DNA of 64,000 bases from Massospora cicadina (GCA_022478985.1 JAKSZP010009542.1:1-64000); one strand, 5' to 3'; counted from the stretch's first letter, positions 46,178 through 56,630 are shown. Notes: generated by a model from the sequence alone, not told the origin. Program-made: numbers and translations.

Positions 46178-47125
46178 TCAGAGGAACGTGCACGTCCCCA
46201 AAAAGCTCCTCAATCCCTTAACTGAGGTGGGGGTAGGCCACTCACAGATTGCCTTCTCCTTGTCTGGAGTTATCATGTGTCCCTGGTCAAACATGACGTT
46301 GCCCAGAAATGTAACCTGGGACTTGAAGAACTCGCACTTAGAAATTTTAAACGTAAGGCTGGCTGCCTTTAACCGCTCCACCACTTTCCAAAGGTGGATT
46401 GCATGTGACTCCTGATCAGGGGAAAACACCAGGATATCATCCATAAGGGAACCGCGCATACCCCTAACAGGTCCCCAACGCTGCATCAATGTGGCGTTGA
46501 AAGATAGCAGGGCCATCTTAAGCCCAAAGGGAATGACCCAAAACTGGAATATTCCTTTTATGGTGCGGAAGGCAGTTAACCACTCCTGGCCCTTCTTTAT
46601 CCAGATCTGATTAAACGCGTTGAGAAAATCCATATTGGAGAATACCTCCGCCTTCTGCATATAGCTTGAAATATATGAATCCAAAGGGATGAGATGGAGG
46701 TCTGGTACAGTGACATTGTTAAGGTTCCCATAGTCCACATACAGGTGTAAAGTACCATCAGACTTCTCCACAAAGAGAAGAGGAAAGCATACAGGGGAGG
46801 TACGCTGAAAAATCACACCTTTGGCTAACTGTTCTTTTAACCACACATCCAACGCCTCTTCCTCCCGGACAGTCAATGGGTAAATGGGAGAAGATATATG
46901 CACCAGATCCACCGTGAGCTTGAAGTCACAATCGAACTCAGAGTGCTCAGGGAGTGCGTTGGTGGATGCTGCATCAAAAGAGGATTCCAAACCCTCCAAA
47001 CAGGAAGGTAAGGAAAATCCTACGGAGGGGGAGGTCTTCAGCACAGGAGCAAGATAAGGTGTGGGGACATTGGGACACTGAGGTAATGGGCCCTGGGCAT
47101 TATCCTCTGACAAGGGAACAATCAA
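46178..47125 (-). pseudogene. pol: gypsy-2 reverse transcriptase, longest open frame of the window
   Basis: 315 codons open. Order: FDCDFKLTVDLVHISSPIYP and WLKEQLAKGVIFQRTSPVCF (N-terminal fingers), LHLYVDYGNLNNVTVPDLHL, FSNMDFLNAFNQIWIKKGQE (motif A with the catalytic Asp), FWVIPFGLKMALLSFNATLM, the active site SLMDDILVFS (YxDD with Tyr replaced by Leu), and KCEFFKSQVTFLGNVMFDQG (thumb/connection). Both Asp of YxDD remain. Missense changes at core residues suggest it is inactive despite the open frame. Confidence 0.92.
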
Positions 47126-47490
47126 CTGGTGACCATTACCAAAGACAAGGATAGAGTGTTTTCTTTTAAATTAGTCCAGATGTCAAACTTTCTCCACCAC
47201 TCAACCCCCAAAAAAATAGGGAACAAGAGGTGCTTGATAGCTTGAAAGTGGTTGGAAAGAAGATAGGCGCCCACTTGGTAGTCCACCAACCCTACGACAT
47301 TAAGCGTAGGGATACCTTAAGAAGCCCAACCTCTAGCCATACCACCTGGTGAGTAACTCAACTCAAGTTAGTCAGCAAGGTCTTAGTCAATAAAATTATT
47401 TGAGGCACCAGTATCCACTAAAATAGTTGTGCTGAACTTCCCAAGAGAGAATGTAAAGGTAGCAGTCAAGAGGAAATCCCAGAGTGAGAT
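47126..47490 (-). pseudogene. pol: gypsy-2 aspartic protease remnant
   Basis: Near 47440-47390 the minus strand reads KFSTTILVDTGASNNFID then a stop. This is the DTG active site of the retropepsin in a Tf/sushi-like setting. The C-terminal half is broken. Confidence 0.75.
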
Positions 47491-47740
47491 TTATTCAAAG
47501 TAGAAACGCCCCAGTTCACCTAAATTTTTTTCTGGCTTGAGCAAACCATAAGGGTAGGTTTGGGAATCAAAGAAGGGGGAGGGATAGTTGGCCACTCTTA
47601 CTACTGAGGCCACATACCCCTCCATGCCTTCTGCAGGTGCATAAACGTTTTCATATTGCAAGTGCAGTTCTTTTATAACTTCCTGAGTGCTGCGAATCAT
47701 GGAAGAAGTTAAACGGGGATTTTCTGGTGTGATTCCATAT
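47491..47740 (-). pseudogene. gypsy-2 segment between gag and protease
   Basis: The minus-strand frame reads YGITPENPRLTSSMIRSTQE, VIKELHLQYENVYAP and YPYGLLKPEKNLGELGRF. Its upstream part is cut by a solo LTR-A; removing it joins FKYGTHSCVYG to ITPENPRL. It lies directly before the protease. Gag remnants proper (48455-48952) are hardly recognisable. Confidence 0.55.
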
Positions 47741-48454
47741 TGTGGGATCCACCAACGGACTCCACAAATATTTCTCAAAATATATGTAGCTTACTTTTTA
47801 AAATAAAAGTAATAATAAATGATTTTTTAAAGTTTTTTTTATTTTTTTTATTATTTATGCGGGGCAAGCCAGAAAAGCTCTCCTATTCAATACTAGTATT
47901 TCATATTTAAACTAGTTCGAATATTGGGGCCATGGGAATTTAGGGCTATAGTATCAATAAGCTTAGTCATCCAAATTAGGAAAGATAGGCTTTGGCCTAT
48001 CAGAACAAGGGAAAATATTATGGGGTAGAACAACCCTGTGAGGTAATGATTTGATAAATTGCACCCAATCACCGGTGGGTAAAATCTTCACACCTTGGGG
48101 GACCTTCGCCATGGCTACAAAAAGGGGGGTCCCCGCTTAGGAAGTGGTATGGAATGGGACGTGGCTGAGGGGGAACCATGTGATGGATGCCCCAAATTTT
48201 ACTGAGGAGTCAGAGCAATCCAACTACCAGTTTTTACCTTAATACGCTGATTTTGATTATAAAACATGTTTTCCTGATGGGTAGGGTTCCACTGAGAATC
48301 CGCCAGGGTCTTTTGGCCAATGGTACTCATAACCTCATTAACTATAGTATTGTTAGAAGATCAGACATATAATTGGCTGATCATAGTAGTGGATTTGGGG
48401 GCATTTTTACCTCTAACATTCTTTTTTGAAAGTCGAGAAGGAGAATGTCCAACA
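47741..48454 (-). repeat. Solo LTR-A nested in gypsy-2
   Basis: 714 bp, minus orientation, TGTTGGACATTCTCC to GGTGGATCCCACA. Flanks are CATAT (47736-47740) and CATAC (48455-48459), differing by one C/T. It lacks the CACCAGCGAGCA block of the other copies, a small deletion near its 3' end. It is the innermost layer of the nest. Confidence 0.8.
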
Positions 48455-48952
48455 CATACACAGGAATGGGTTCCATATTTGAACTATGAGAGGGCAAATA
48501 TGGTTCAGAGGTATATCTCGTGTTTTTGTTTACAAAACGCATTTTTAGATGTAAATGACCCTATCCCTTGAACCACGACAGAATGCCCAGTGTTATCCAT
48601 GGCCAACACCCCAGGCCCATCTGCACCAATTCTGATGGTATTGGCTGAACGTGCGGGAAAACAGAAGCTTGTTTATTGAATTTGAAATTGTCCAATTCAG
48701 CGAAAAGTCATGAAACATGACTCTCAGACCTCAAAGCAGCTGTATTGACCAGGTATGAGCACGGAGGGTGTATATTTTCCAGTTGGAGGCAACCATAATA
48801 ATACTGAGTTGCTCCAAAAGGCGGGAAAAATAGGAAACTGAGGTGCGGCTAATGACAGCTGAGTCCCACAGCTGGCGCCCGCTGTTCCCACTCTAGAAAA
48901 TATTCACACAGAAAAAGTTTTTGCACATAAAGATAAGAGGTTGGTTGACTAA
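48455..48952 (-). other. gypsy-2 leader and gag remnant
   Basis: Between the solo LTR and the 5' LTR. A minus-strand frame near 48700-48580 reads AELDNFKFNKQASVFPHVQP, possibly gag. The region directly inside the LTR (TTAGTCAACCAACC) has no TGG-type primer site, so priming may differ from gypsy-1 and gypsy-3. The short length suggests that most of gag is deleted. Confidence 0.4.
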
Positions 48953-49796
48953 TGTAAGGAGAGTGTCTATAACTCTCCTGTTCCCAGCGTGGCAGTGCTT
49001 GGTGCACAAGTCCAACGCTAGGGAACTAGCAATTAAAATAAAAAGCATTATTGCCCAGCAGAGGGTGCTGTAGCAATAATAACTTAAGCCAAGAAAGGCA
49101 AGAAATAACCAGCCAAAAACCTTGCAGTTCACACTGGAAAAAGGGGTAAATGACCCAGGTTGGAGGGTACCTGGACAAACCAATGGTGCATGAGGGGATA
49201 ATCTTATTTTGTCCAAAATGGCAAGTTTAATGGATACAAGGCTTCCTCAAAGGGGTCCGCACACAGGATCTCTTGGAATAGCATAAAATTGAAAATAATG
49301 TAAACGTGGAAAGGTTTATTTGGGAAGTTGACCAACAAGAAATGTTGGTCAGGGAAAACATATTTAAGCTCAGATGGGGGAATACAGGATGTGCTGCAGT
49401 GAGCCCAAGCACTGACCCACCAATAGGGCAACACTTCCATTTGAATTAGTTAAATAGGCTAAAACTGACTTCACTTGAGTGATTGATTGAAGTTTGATTT
49501 GACCCAAACGCATCATTTTGTAAGTGGAACAGGTTTCAAAACCTGTTCCTTGACAAACTGAACGGAACCATCCACATTAATTTGGTACACCATCTGTTTT
49601 AATGACTGGGCCATTGTGAGAGGCTGGGCATTTGGCACACCACTAGTCCCAACCTGGGCATATTTTGCCCAAACCCAGTGTTGGTTTAGGTTGTGCCTCA
49701 GGTCAGGGAGGGCCTGTAGCTTCACCCTCTGGGCCTCCTGGAGCCCAGCCTTATCTTTGGGGTTGGTCCCCACTATTATGTCATGTGCACATGACA
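48953..49796 (-). repeat. gypsy-2 5' LTR
   Basis: 844 bp. Plus-strand ends TGTAAGGAGAGTGTC and TGTGCACATGACA. Paired with 43134-43981; the few differences include C/T changes. Confidence 0.93.
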
Positions 49797-50010
49797 GCTG
49801 ACCATGTATCCATATGGTGTATCTCTCCTTTACATAGACAATAATCATTTAGCCCTTGGCTGAAAATATCTTCAAACTCTTCCAATAAAGCATTCAGCTC
49901 TTTCCGTTCTTCCTCAGTCATGTCAGCAAGTCCCAATTTGTCTAATCCTCCAACAGCGTGTACTGACTCGATGGTATCATAATTAGTTAGTTTTGCACAT
50001 GCCACAACTT
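49797..50010 (-). pseudogene. pol: gypsy-3 linker between protease and RT
   Basis: The frame 50005-49781 reads ADMTEEERKELNALLEEFED and IFSQGLNDYCLCKGEIHHMD, the region before RT in Ty3/gypsy pol (ELxxLLxEFxDVFS...G...HxIDT). The next residues, SGIPFKLNPYC, are found at 43133 on the other side of gypsy-2. That rejoining is strong evidence for the nested insertion. Confidence 0.85.
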
Positions 50011-50207
50011 GTCCTTTCTCAATTTGGATAGGTTGAGTGGTGATGTCCCCAGGAGGATAGTCACTTCACCCTTAAGGCTAGAGTCAAAGAATCCAGGTAG
50101 CACTCGTGGCTCCTGTTTGTGTACTCCTTCTTGGGTGTATATTTTAAGACAGTGTTCTGGGGGATCTTTACACTTATGTCAGTGTGCATAACTCTTTGTT
50201 CTCCTGG

Positions 50208-50705
50208 TCAAATCTCCATTGCCTTATTGGCACTCAAGGGTAGCCCATCTTCAGCGCACACTGAAGCAGGTATTTGTTTCACACCTTTTTCGCAAAGTAT
50301 GTAGTGCACTGGGTAGATTGATTGCTCAGTTTCAACCATACATGTCCGCTGCTTCCTTGATTTCAGGTCTTCATTATTATATACAAGGGTCATCTGGTAG
50401 TTTAGCAGACTCACAGAGCTGCTAACAAAGTCAATTTTTGCTCCAAACTCCAATAAAATTTGTGTGCCAATAAGGAAGTTGTAGTGGTTGTTGTCCAAGA
50501 CCACAGCAGGGGCAGTGAGTACCATGCATCCAAAGCGTAGGGATAAGGCAGAGTAAGCCCCTAACGCACATGTGGTGTCAGTTCCTGCTGTCTGATATCT
50601 CACATGGTAGCCAATGTCCAGCATAAATTTTAGCTTCTTCATCACATTTTGAGGACATGAAATTGACTGGGGCACCAATAGCGAGGACTGCCAGTACATG
50701 CACAT
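50208..50705 (-). pseudogene. pol: gypsy-3 aspartic protease remnant
   Basis: 165-codon frame. Just upstream and at its start the strand reads VLAVLAIGAPVNFMSSKCDE, where DTGSPVN is expected, so the catalytic Asp-Thr reads Ala-Ile. Then LTAPAVVLDNNHYNFLIGTQ and ILLEFGAKIDFVSSSVSLLN match the C-terminal part of the gypsy-1 protease (VALDNNAYDMLIGTQFM). The frame is open but the active site is lost. Confidence 0.75.
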
Positions 50706-50844
50706 GCTGTATCACAACTTACACTTTGGTTACACTCTTCTTAAATGTATTCTAAGTTGACAGCAAATCTCCAGCTGACTTTTCAGATTCCTCTAATTGC
50801 TTGGGTATATTGGACGTTGATTTGGCATGCAGAGTAGTAGTCTT

Positions 50845-51780
50845 CTAGTTATTCTTGAAGGTGTCCAGTACAAGTTGTTCGCCTTTCTCTAGACTATTGA
50901 CTACTTTAGTGGGCTTCATTGCTTGAGCTAGGTATGTAGAGTTTGACCCCTCATCAGTGGATCCATGTACCCGTAATTGTGGAGGTACAGATACAGTACT
51001 GGGGGCTCCTAAGACATGGTAACCAGCATCCATCAAGTCTTCATCTTGGTGATCGTCCTCTCCTTCCATGTGTAGGTTCATCCAATTTACGGTTCCAGTG
51101 GTTTCCTCTTTTTGTGAAGAGGGTTTTTCGTTATCATTTTTCAATGTACAAGATCGCCAATAGTGACCAGGCTTGTGACATTTGTGGCACGTGAACTCAA
51201 TGTGCTGATACCGTGTAACTGGTTTAAAGTTTTTGTCTTTTGGCTTGTCACTCTTGTCCTGTGTAGCGTATACCACTTTATAACTCTATGTGTTGGTTGA
51301 GTCATTGATTTGTTCTTGGCCTTATCAGTTCCTTGCATATCAAATAACGCTTCTTTGATGGACTTGAGAGATTCAGCCTTTTTAACTGCAAGCGTCATGT
51401 GCATCATGAGGGCTGGATGTGCTTTCTAAGGAACTAAGTAGGACAGTCTTTGCGGTAGGCAAGTCTAAGGTCCCTGTGGTCCATAGTTGTTGTGCTCAAA
51501 GGTAGTATCAGGTAGCATAATTAATGACTGTCTCTGTATTTCCCATCTTCATCAATATGAACTCCTGCTTCATATTCTCAACATTCTGTGCGCTACCAAA
51601 TTTTGATAACAGGATTTTCTTAACCTCAGTCCAGGTCAAACCAGGACATAAACTAGCACTGAGTATCTTCTGCACTTCACAGCTCATGCAGTCTTGGATA
51701 TGACGAGCCTTCTGCTTGTCACTAGTGCTGTCCATGCTGTTCTCATACATTTGTTAAAACCTAGCTATTGTTCCCTCACC
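50845..51780 (-). pseudogene. gag: gypsy-3 gag with zinc knuckle
   Basis: The frame 51750-51508 reads STSDKQKARHIQDCMSCEVQ and LLSKFGSAQNVENMKQEF, a capsid-like core. The frame 51276-50845 (143 codons) reads RYQHIEFTCHKCHKPGHYWR, with CHKCHKPGHYWRSC as a CX2CX4HX4C zinc knuckle, the RNA-packaging motif of Gag. Two or more shifts separate them. Confidence 0.85.
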
Positions 51781-52037
51781 AGGAGTGAACATGGTTAGAA
51801 ATAGGGTTTAAAGTTCAGATCTTCCTCTACTGAAGCACTTCACTGATGTCATTGAGTTGTTGCTCCCTGTGTAGCTAACACTGGCGTTTCATATTTGAGG
51901 TATCCAGCAAAGGTCTTAGAGCAGGCTGCGGTTTTACTTAAAGTTGATTCTTAATTTCCTCCAAGTTTTGATCGACTCATCAAAAATAGTCTTATGGTTG
52001 TCTAAACGTTCACCATACTCATTCAATTTTCGTACAT

Positions 52038-52298
52038 CTATTCCATTTTCTGTTTCAAGGTGTTGAACCCATTCTCAAGTCCCTTCAGATCAGTTTCAAT
52101 TCTTCTAGTAGTGGTACGTGTCCTAACACTGGGGTAGTAGCCACTCAAGCCCATCAAGCGGTGGCTGAACCCTGATCTAGGTACAACCTCAACTCCACTA
52201 CTTCCATTTCCAACGCTTAGCCTTGCCTTGATTATCTCTTTTTTGGTTGGGGATAGGCTTCCTGCTGCTTCTTCACCATTATACCTCCATGGTCTCAA
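52038..52298 (-). pseudogene. gag: gypsy-3 gag N-terminal part
   Basis: 86-codon frame directly downstream of the 5' LTR and primer site: EAAGSLSPTKKEIIKARLSV, then RTTTRRIETDLKGLENGFNT, predicted helical. The position and homology to the gypsy-1 gag leader (Leu/Glu-rich near 4380) support it. Confidence 0.5.
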
Positions 52299-52353
52299 TA
52301 CTAAGCATTTTCATTTGCCCTGAACTCTCTTCTCAACTGTGTGCTTGGTGTCA

Positions 52354-52371
52354 CCCCTGAAGTGAGCACCA
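52354..52371 (-). promoter_or_regulatory. Primer-binding-like site of gypsy-3
   Basis: The minus strand reads TGGTGCTCACTTCAGGGG one base after the LTR end. It differs at two positions from the gypsy-1 site. The bases that follow (TGACACC) could pair with GGTG of the start. Confidence 0.6.
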
Positions 52372-52372
52372 G

Positions 52373-53247
52373 TCTTACCGCCCAGGGTATTGCTTGCTTA
52401 ACTCTAGGGTTTTTGAACTTATGTATCAAAAGGGGTAATCTGTTGCATAGATATGACACTAACCATATAGGCTTAAACTTCCTGAGAGAGCTATAAACTT
52501 GACACTCGCACACTAACTGTGCATCTTCTTTACAAATAATCTTTTTTATGTTGAAAACTTCCCTTAATCCAACGGAGATTATCTCAACCTTTTTCCTTGC
52601 AAGCCTAAACTTTTAAGGAGTCCTTCTCAAAATGAGTGTTTTCTTCAAAAGAGGTTAAATCCAGACTGGTTACTAGCGATTACCTCAGATAAATGACAAA
52701 CTTAAGATTCTAAAAATAGACTGTTTATTTAAGATAAAAATTTAGTATTTTTTATGCTATTTACCAAAGAATCAGGATGAAAAATAAATTGATTGGATAA
52801 TTGAATAGTGGATTTGAAAGATATTGTATCTTCTTCAGGAACCTCAGAACAGTCTCTTCTTCCATTGATTTCTCTCTTGGGCATTCATTTTCTCAAGTTC
52901 CTAAATTCATGCACTGCAGCGATGTGTGGAGCCTTTGGTATCAGGATTGTTGGTCCTCTAGCTCCTGTGCTCTTTGGTGGAGTCCAAATCTTCATTATCA
53001 TCAGTGGACTTAATTTTCTGGTTGCTTGATGGTACCGTTTTTCTTTCATTTCAATTGTTTTCCTTTTAAGTGCACCATTCAGCACATAAATCATTCTGTT
53101 CCTTATCGATGTTATTCAAATGAATATTGCCATTTTTGGAGCTAAACTCATCTTGGTTTAATAATTCTTGCACTTCAATAAGTATTTCCTTGATTCTACC
53201 AGAGGTCAAGAATTTTACCAATTTTGCAGTGCGCCAGATCTGTGACA
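52373..53247 (-). repeat. gypsy-3 5' LTR
   Basis: 875 bp. The minus strand starts TGTCACAGATCTGGCGCACT and ends CCCTGGGCGGTAAGA. Collinear with 39763-40634. Confidence 0.87.
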
Positions 53248-53252
53248 TCTGT

Positions 53253-53751
53253 GTAAGCTTTACCTCAGTTATAGGGTTAACAAGTTTAGTTAAAGACTCA
53301 GCATGGTTAGGAACAACATTGATAAAGTAGTTTTTAGTGGCTTCCTCTGTTGAGTCTGTCTTATACAATTCATAGTGGTAAGAAAGGGTGATGGACGCTA
53401 CTGATTCTGGATCACTAGTAGTTTGTCCATCATGTGTTTATATTTCTGAGAGGCCAGATTTTATGGACCTTGCTTTATAAGCCTGTAGAAGAACTTAAGA
53501 TGGCTGATTCCCCTAAGTGACCCATCTAGTTTCTGCCTGGATAGCCTTCATGTGCATTTGGAATTGTTTATGTTTCTTAATGATAATGTCAGTTTCACCT
53601 AATCTCTAGCCCACCGTAGTGCATAGCTGCTGTGAGGTAGGCATCTTTTCTGATGATTTATTTTCTTTGAGATTTAGCAAGTTCTGCGACTTCTTTTCTT
53701 ATGCAATAGGAAATGCATGGGCTAAAGCTGACGAATTTTCTGGTTTTAATA
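53253..53751 (-). pseudogene. LINE-5 linker between endonuclease and RT
   Basis: Minus-strand pieces: ETDIIIKKHKQFQMHMKAIQ, AETRWVT then a stop, KFFYRLIKQGP, SVASITLSYHYELYKTDSTE, and the open frame 53368-53066 with HAESLTKLVNPITEVKLTQ. This matches the helical linker and F-x-x-L/K block before LINE RTs. It meets gypsy-3 at 53247. Confidence 0.75.
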
Positions 53752-54586
53752 GTTGCTGTGACGGTTGAGGTCTATCCTCAGCATCACATTGCCCTGATCT
53801 TTGGTAAGACAGGGTAGGCTGTGTCTGTATGTATGGAGGAGGAGGGGGCGTTGGTTCTGGCAAGGACGCCTAAGGGGCCGGAGCTTGGAGTAGGCCAAGG
53901 AGCAAGATGGGCGTCCAAGTCAGAACCTAAACAGAAAATGAGTAAAATGGGTAGTTTCGAGATTCGATTTGGATTCAAATCGAGAATGGAATGAAACGGG
54001 TGCTTGGGAGTTTCGCGGTTCAATTGGGATTTGAAATGGAACTGGCGCGGAACCATTGAGGATTGGAACTGGCATGAAACCATTGAGTAAAGATTCCGCG
54101 ATCCTGCTGTAAAGTTTACACCAAACATCATTCAAGTTGGCACCATAAGCTTATATTATATTTTATTTTAGCTTTTAACATGTGTATATAGGGAAGGAAC
54201 TGGGAGCTGGAGGCTCCTCAGTTCTGTTTTCTGTCAACTTGGCTAAATATTAAATAAAGAACCTAAAATTCATATATTTATTTTTGGGTTTATTTTAGAG
54301 ATATTGCCTAACTGCAGCCATGTTTGGCTTAAATCAACAAGAATTGGACTTCAAGAGTGAGCTTGGGAGGGCTATTGCCTCCCTTTATACCTTGTCTTGG
54401 AGTCAAGGCATGTTTCTGGGGTTAAGTATACTTGCAACTGTCTTCCAGGGGGTGCTTGTCCAATCCTGTAGCGCGCGCACCAGGAGAGTAGTATCAGGAG
54501 TCCTGTCAGCCCTATGGTCTGTAACATGGATCCTGTTGCCCAACTCATTCGTGGCTCATTGGAAGGAGCCAGTGCGTTACAGTTGC
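53752..54586 (+). repeat. Solo LTR-E with perfect 5-bp duplication
   Basis: LTR 53757-54581 (825 bp), TGTGACGGTTGAGG to AGTGCGTTACA, flanked by GTTGC at 53752-53756 and GTTGC at 54582-54586. It has TATATAGGGAAG at about 54186 and AATAAAGAACC about 70 bp later on the plus strand, a promoter and poly(A) layout. Different family from LTR-A and T. It interrupts LINE-5. The plus frame 54320-54640 (106 codons) lies inside it and is probably not a gene. Confidence 0.85.
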
Positions 54587-54780
54587 CAAGGCTACCATAA
54601 GGTATCTAAGTTTGTGCACTTGGCTAATTTTTCTGCATAGATTTTCATCTGATCTTCTACTTAAACTAAATTCACATTTTTTGGAAGTATCTTTTTCCAG
54701 TGATGTTGCTGGGTGGTTCTTCCTTAATTGGGTGTTAATTTTCAACATTCTATAGTCTGATAAGTGTAGATCAATTGTTG
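54587..54780 (-). pseudogene. LINE-5 endonuclease end
   Basis: The minus strand reads TIDLHLSDYRMLKINTQLRK (SDH-like motif with Tyr for His), then CEFSLSRRSDENLCRKISQV. The rest of the endonuclease would lie to the right but is replaced by repeat S. Confidence 0.6.
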
Positions 54781-54809
54781 CAAATTCTGCAGCTGTCAGA
54801 ATATCAAAA

Positions 54810-55640
54810 GATAAAGTTTAGACTGGCCTGCCAGTCAGAATGCAGAAGCAACCAAAAGGCAAGCCAGAATTCCAGTGGCATTGCTGCACAAAATATCTTT
54901 AAGTGTATTGGGATAAGGGTAACATCAAGTGCTTATAGGCTGCAAATATATAAGACAACCTGGCGAGAAACCAGGGTATTATAGCTCCTAGGGCCAATGA
55001 GCCAGGGCGTATAGAGTTGCAAGCTCAGGGAAGATTCTAAAATGTTTTTGACACAATAGATCCAGATAACTATGGCGAGAACTAAAACTAATAATATGAC
55101 TGAGATAACCCAGTCAATATGAGGCCAGTGGGTCTACATTGCAAATGCCACTGGGATTTGGCAAAGGAAAACTTGTACTTTATTTTAAATAAATTTAAGC
55201 TTGAAAAGATTTTAAAAAAATTTTAAAAAATCAAGAATCAATCTCATCAGTGTCCTATGACTGTTTAAATAGATGATTAATTTATGGAACAGCTTAGAAA
55301 AGCATGGTTTTGGGGCCCCTCAAGATGTGACCAAACCTGGCAAACTTTGAGTGAGAGGGGAAAGGAAAACGATTTTTAATTAGAAACAACATTAAAAGAA
55401 CCAGTGGTGGGCCAAGTCTCTGTCAATTCAACCTTAGACATCCAAATTGTAGTTTTCCTGCATCTTTGATGGTTTATATGAAAGAATCTCACCTGATGGG
55501 CAATGGGAACTTATAAGGTCACCCCATATAGAGGTGGTCCCAAAAGTTCAGAAACAGGCTCAGGATATCTAACCTACCTGCTCCGGTCATTTTGGTGTCC
55601 ATTTGGCCAAGTGAGATTCATAAAATGAAGATTCTGATGT
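54810..55640. repeat. Unclassified repeat S, copy 2
   Basis: Matches 21611-22335: AAAGTTTAGACTGGCCTG at the start, a long AT-rich middle, CATATAGAGGTGGTCCC near 55530, and GTCCATTTGGCCAAG near the end. It sits between LINE-5 and the tandem-repeat gene. Confidence 0.55.
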
Positions 55641-55997
55641 TAAAGGTAAGGTTGTGAGCTGGAAGTAACTTTCAACAATAACACAATGATGTTGATAAGT
55701 TCTGCTGAAGATTTAACATTAAGCACATTCAGATTAGCTGGTACAAGCCCATCAGGATTAGTTCCCAAAGATTTGAGGCAGGTTTTAAATTTGGGTGACA
55801 ACTTCTTCCAATGATTCAATGCCATTGACATGTTTTGTCGAGGATTTGACACTGGTCACATTTTTTGGAAGGTATGCACTTGTCAGGCTTTGTTCCCAAT
55901 GTTTTGAGGCAGGTTTCAAACTAACACTTTCCAAAGACCTGATGCTGCTAATGAGCGTTGGCAAGGATTTGACACTGGTAACATTCTTTTTGGAAGG

Positions 55998-56630
55998 TGT
56001 AACGGTCAAAAACGTCCCAGTTTTTGACCGCCATATTGCCTTCAGATTGGCAGGTTCAAAGTTGACAACGACAAATTTCTCAATATAACTTTCCTTGAGG
56101 TAAGAGTTTTGACTCCTTGTACTCACTAATTTAACCTCAGATTTAGGGCAATTTGGAAACATGGAAAGATGATATAGGTAAGTGAGGGTTTTGATCCCAA
56201 AATTAACCTTGATTTATTTATTAACAAAAATAAACATGCTGACAAATTTATCCTGATGACATAGGGCACCACAAATGACATAAGGAAAAAAACCAGAGTA
56301 TTTGGCAGATCAGTTCGCTGCCAAATTTCAATTTTTTGTTAAGGATACAAAAAGTGGGTTGCTACAGGATACCAGGTAAGACAAGGCAAGAGTGGCCCCG
56401 AGGCCACTAGAGAGACCCATGCAAGGGCAGGAAATGAGAAAGAATTCTGAACTGAGTTCAGAATCGTGTGGGCCTGACCTTTTAAGGTCGCTCTTCAGGG
56501 GAGCCCCTCCACACTTTTTTTTGTGCCCCAGGGAGCATAAAGAATAGCTCGGGAGGGGCACAGCCCAGCGCTGAGCCCACATGAACCTCAAAACCTCAAA
56601 ATTAACGATCAGTTCAACCCAACCATTACA
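55998..56630. repeat. TRIM-B left terminal repeat
   Basis: TGTAACGGTCAAAAACGTCC to CAACCCAACCATTACA. It has the GAATTCTGAACTGAGTTCAG block (near 56443) that pairs with itself. Confidence 0.82.

Larger units (their letters stand above)
43134..49796 (-). mobile_element. Ty3/gypsy chromovirus gypsy-2, nested in gypsy-3
   Basis: 6663 bp. LTRs 43134-43981 and 48953-49796 run TGTCATGTGCAC to CTCCTTACA on the minus strand. Flanks are CCTGA (43129-43133) and GCTGA (49797-49801), 4 of 5 the same. Its pol is unlike that of gypsy-1 and gypsy-3 and ends in a chromodomain, the mark of chromoviruses, which use it to direct integration to histone-marked chromatin. The LTRs differ little from each other, consistent with an insertion later than gypsy-3. 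A solo LTR-A is inserted at 47741-48454. Confidence 0.92.
39763..53247 (-). mobile_element. Ty3/gypsy element gypsy-3, interrupted by gypsy-2
   Basis: LTRs at 39763-40634 and 52373-53247; about 6.8 kb without the nested element. Minus-strand order is 5' LTR, PBS-like site, gag with zinc knuckle, protease, RT, RNase H, integrase, purine tract, 3' LTR. Flanks are CCTGT (39758-39762) and TCTGT (53248-53252), 4 of 5 the same with a C/T difference. The target is the LINE-5 RT. Gypsy-2 sits between the protease-RT linker and the RT palm. Confidence 0.9.
38339..54780 (-). mobile_element. LINE-5, host of the nested insertions
   Basis: A minus-strand LINE in three visible pieces: endonuclease end (54780-54587), linker before the RT (53751-53253) and RT (39757-38339). 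They are separated by solo LTR-E and by gypsy-3. The junctions rejoin in frame: PITEVKLTQ (before gypsy-3) meets VLQRLPINKSPGS (after it), the usual start of a LINE RT. Sequence between the pieces belongs to the inserted elements. The 3' part is probably cut by TRIM-A. The 5' part ends at repeat S copy 2. Confidence 0.82.

Noticed and set aside
43098..49440. Two matching minus-strand frames with VNCKVFGWLFLAFLGLSYY taken as a membrane protein family.
   Set aside because: Both lie inside the gypsy-2 LTR pair.
40439..53368. A conserved protein with LLNQDEF-NG-I at both 40600 and 53150.
   Set aside because: The two places are the two LTRs of gypsy-3; identity comes from LTR duplication, and the frame into LINE-5 at 53247 is accidental.
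54320..54640. 106-codon plus-strand frame starting MFGLNQQELDFKSELG, with hydrophobic segments.
   Set aside because: It lies wholly inside solo LTR-E and ends at its boundary, so it is unlikely to be a gene.
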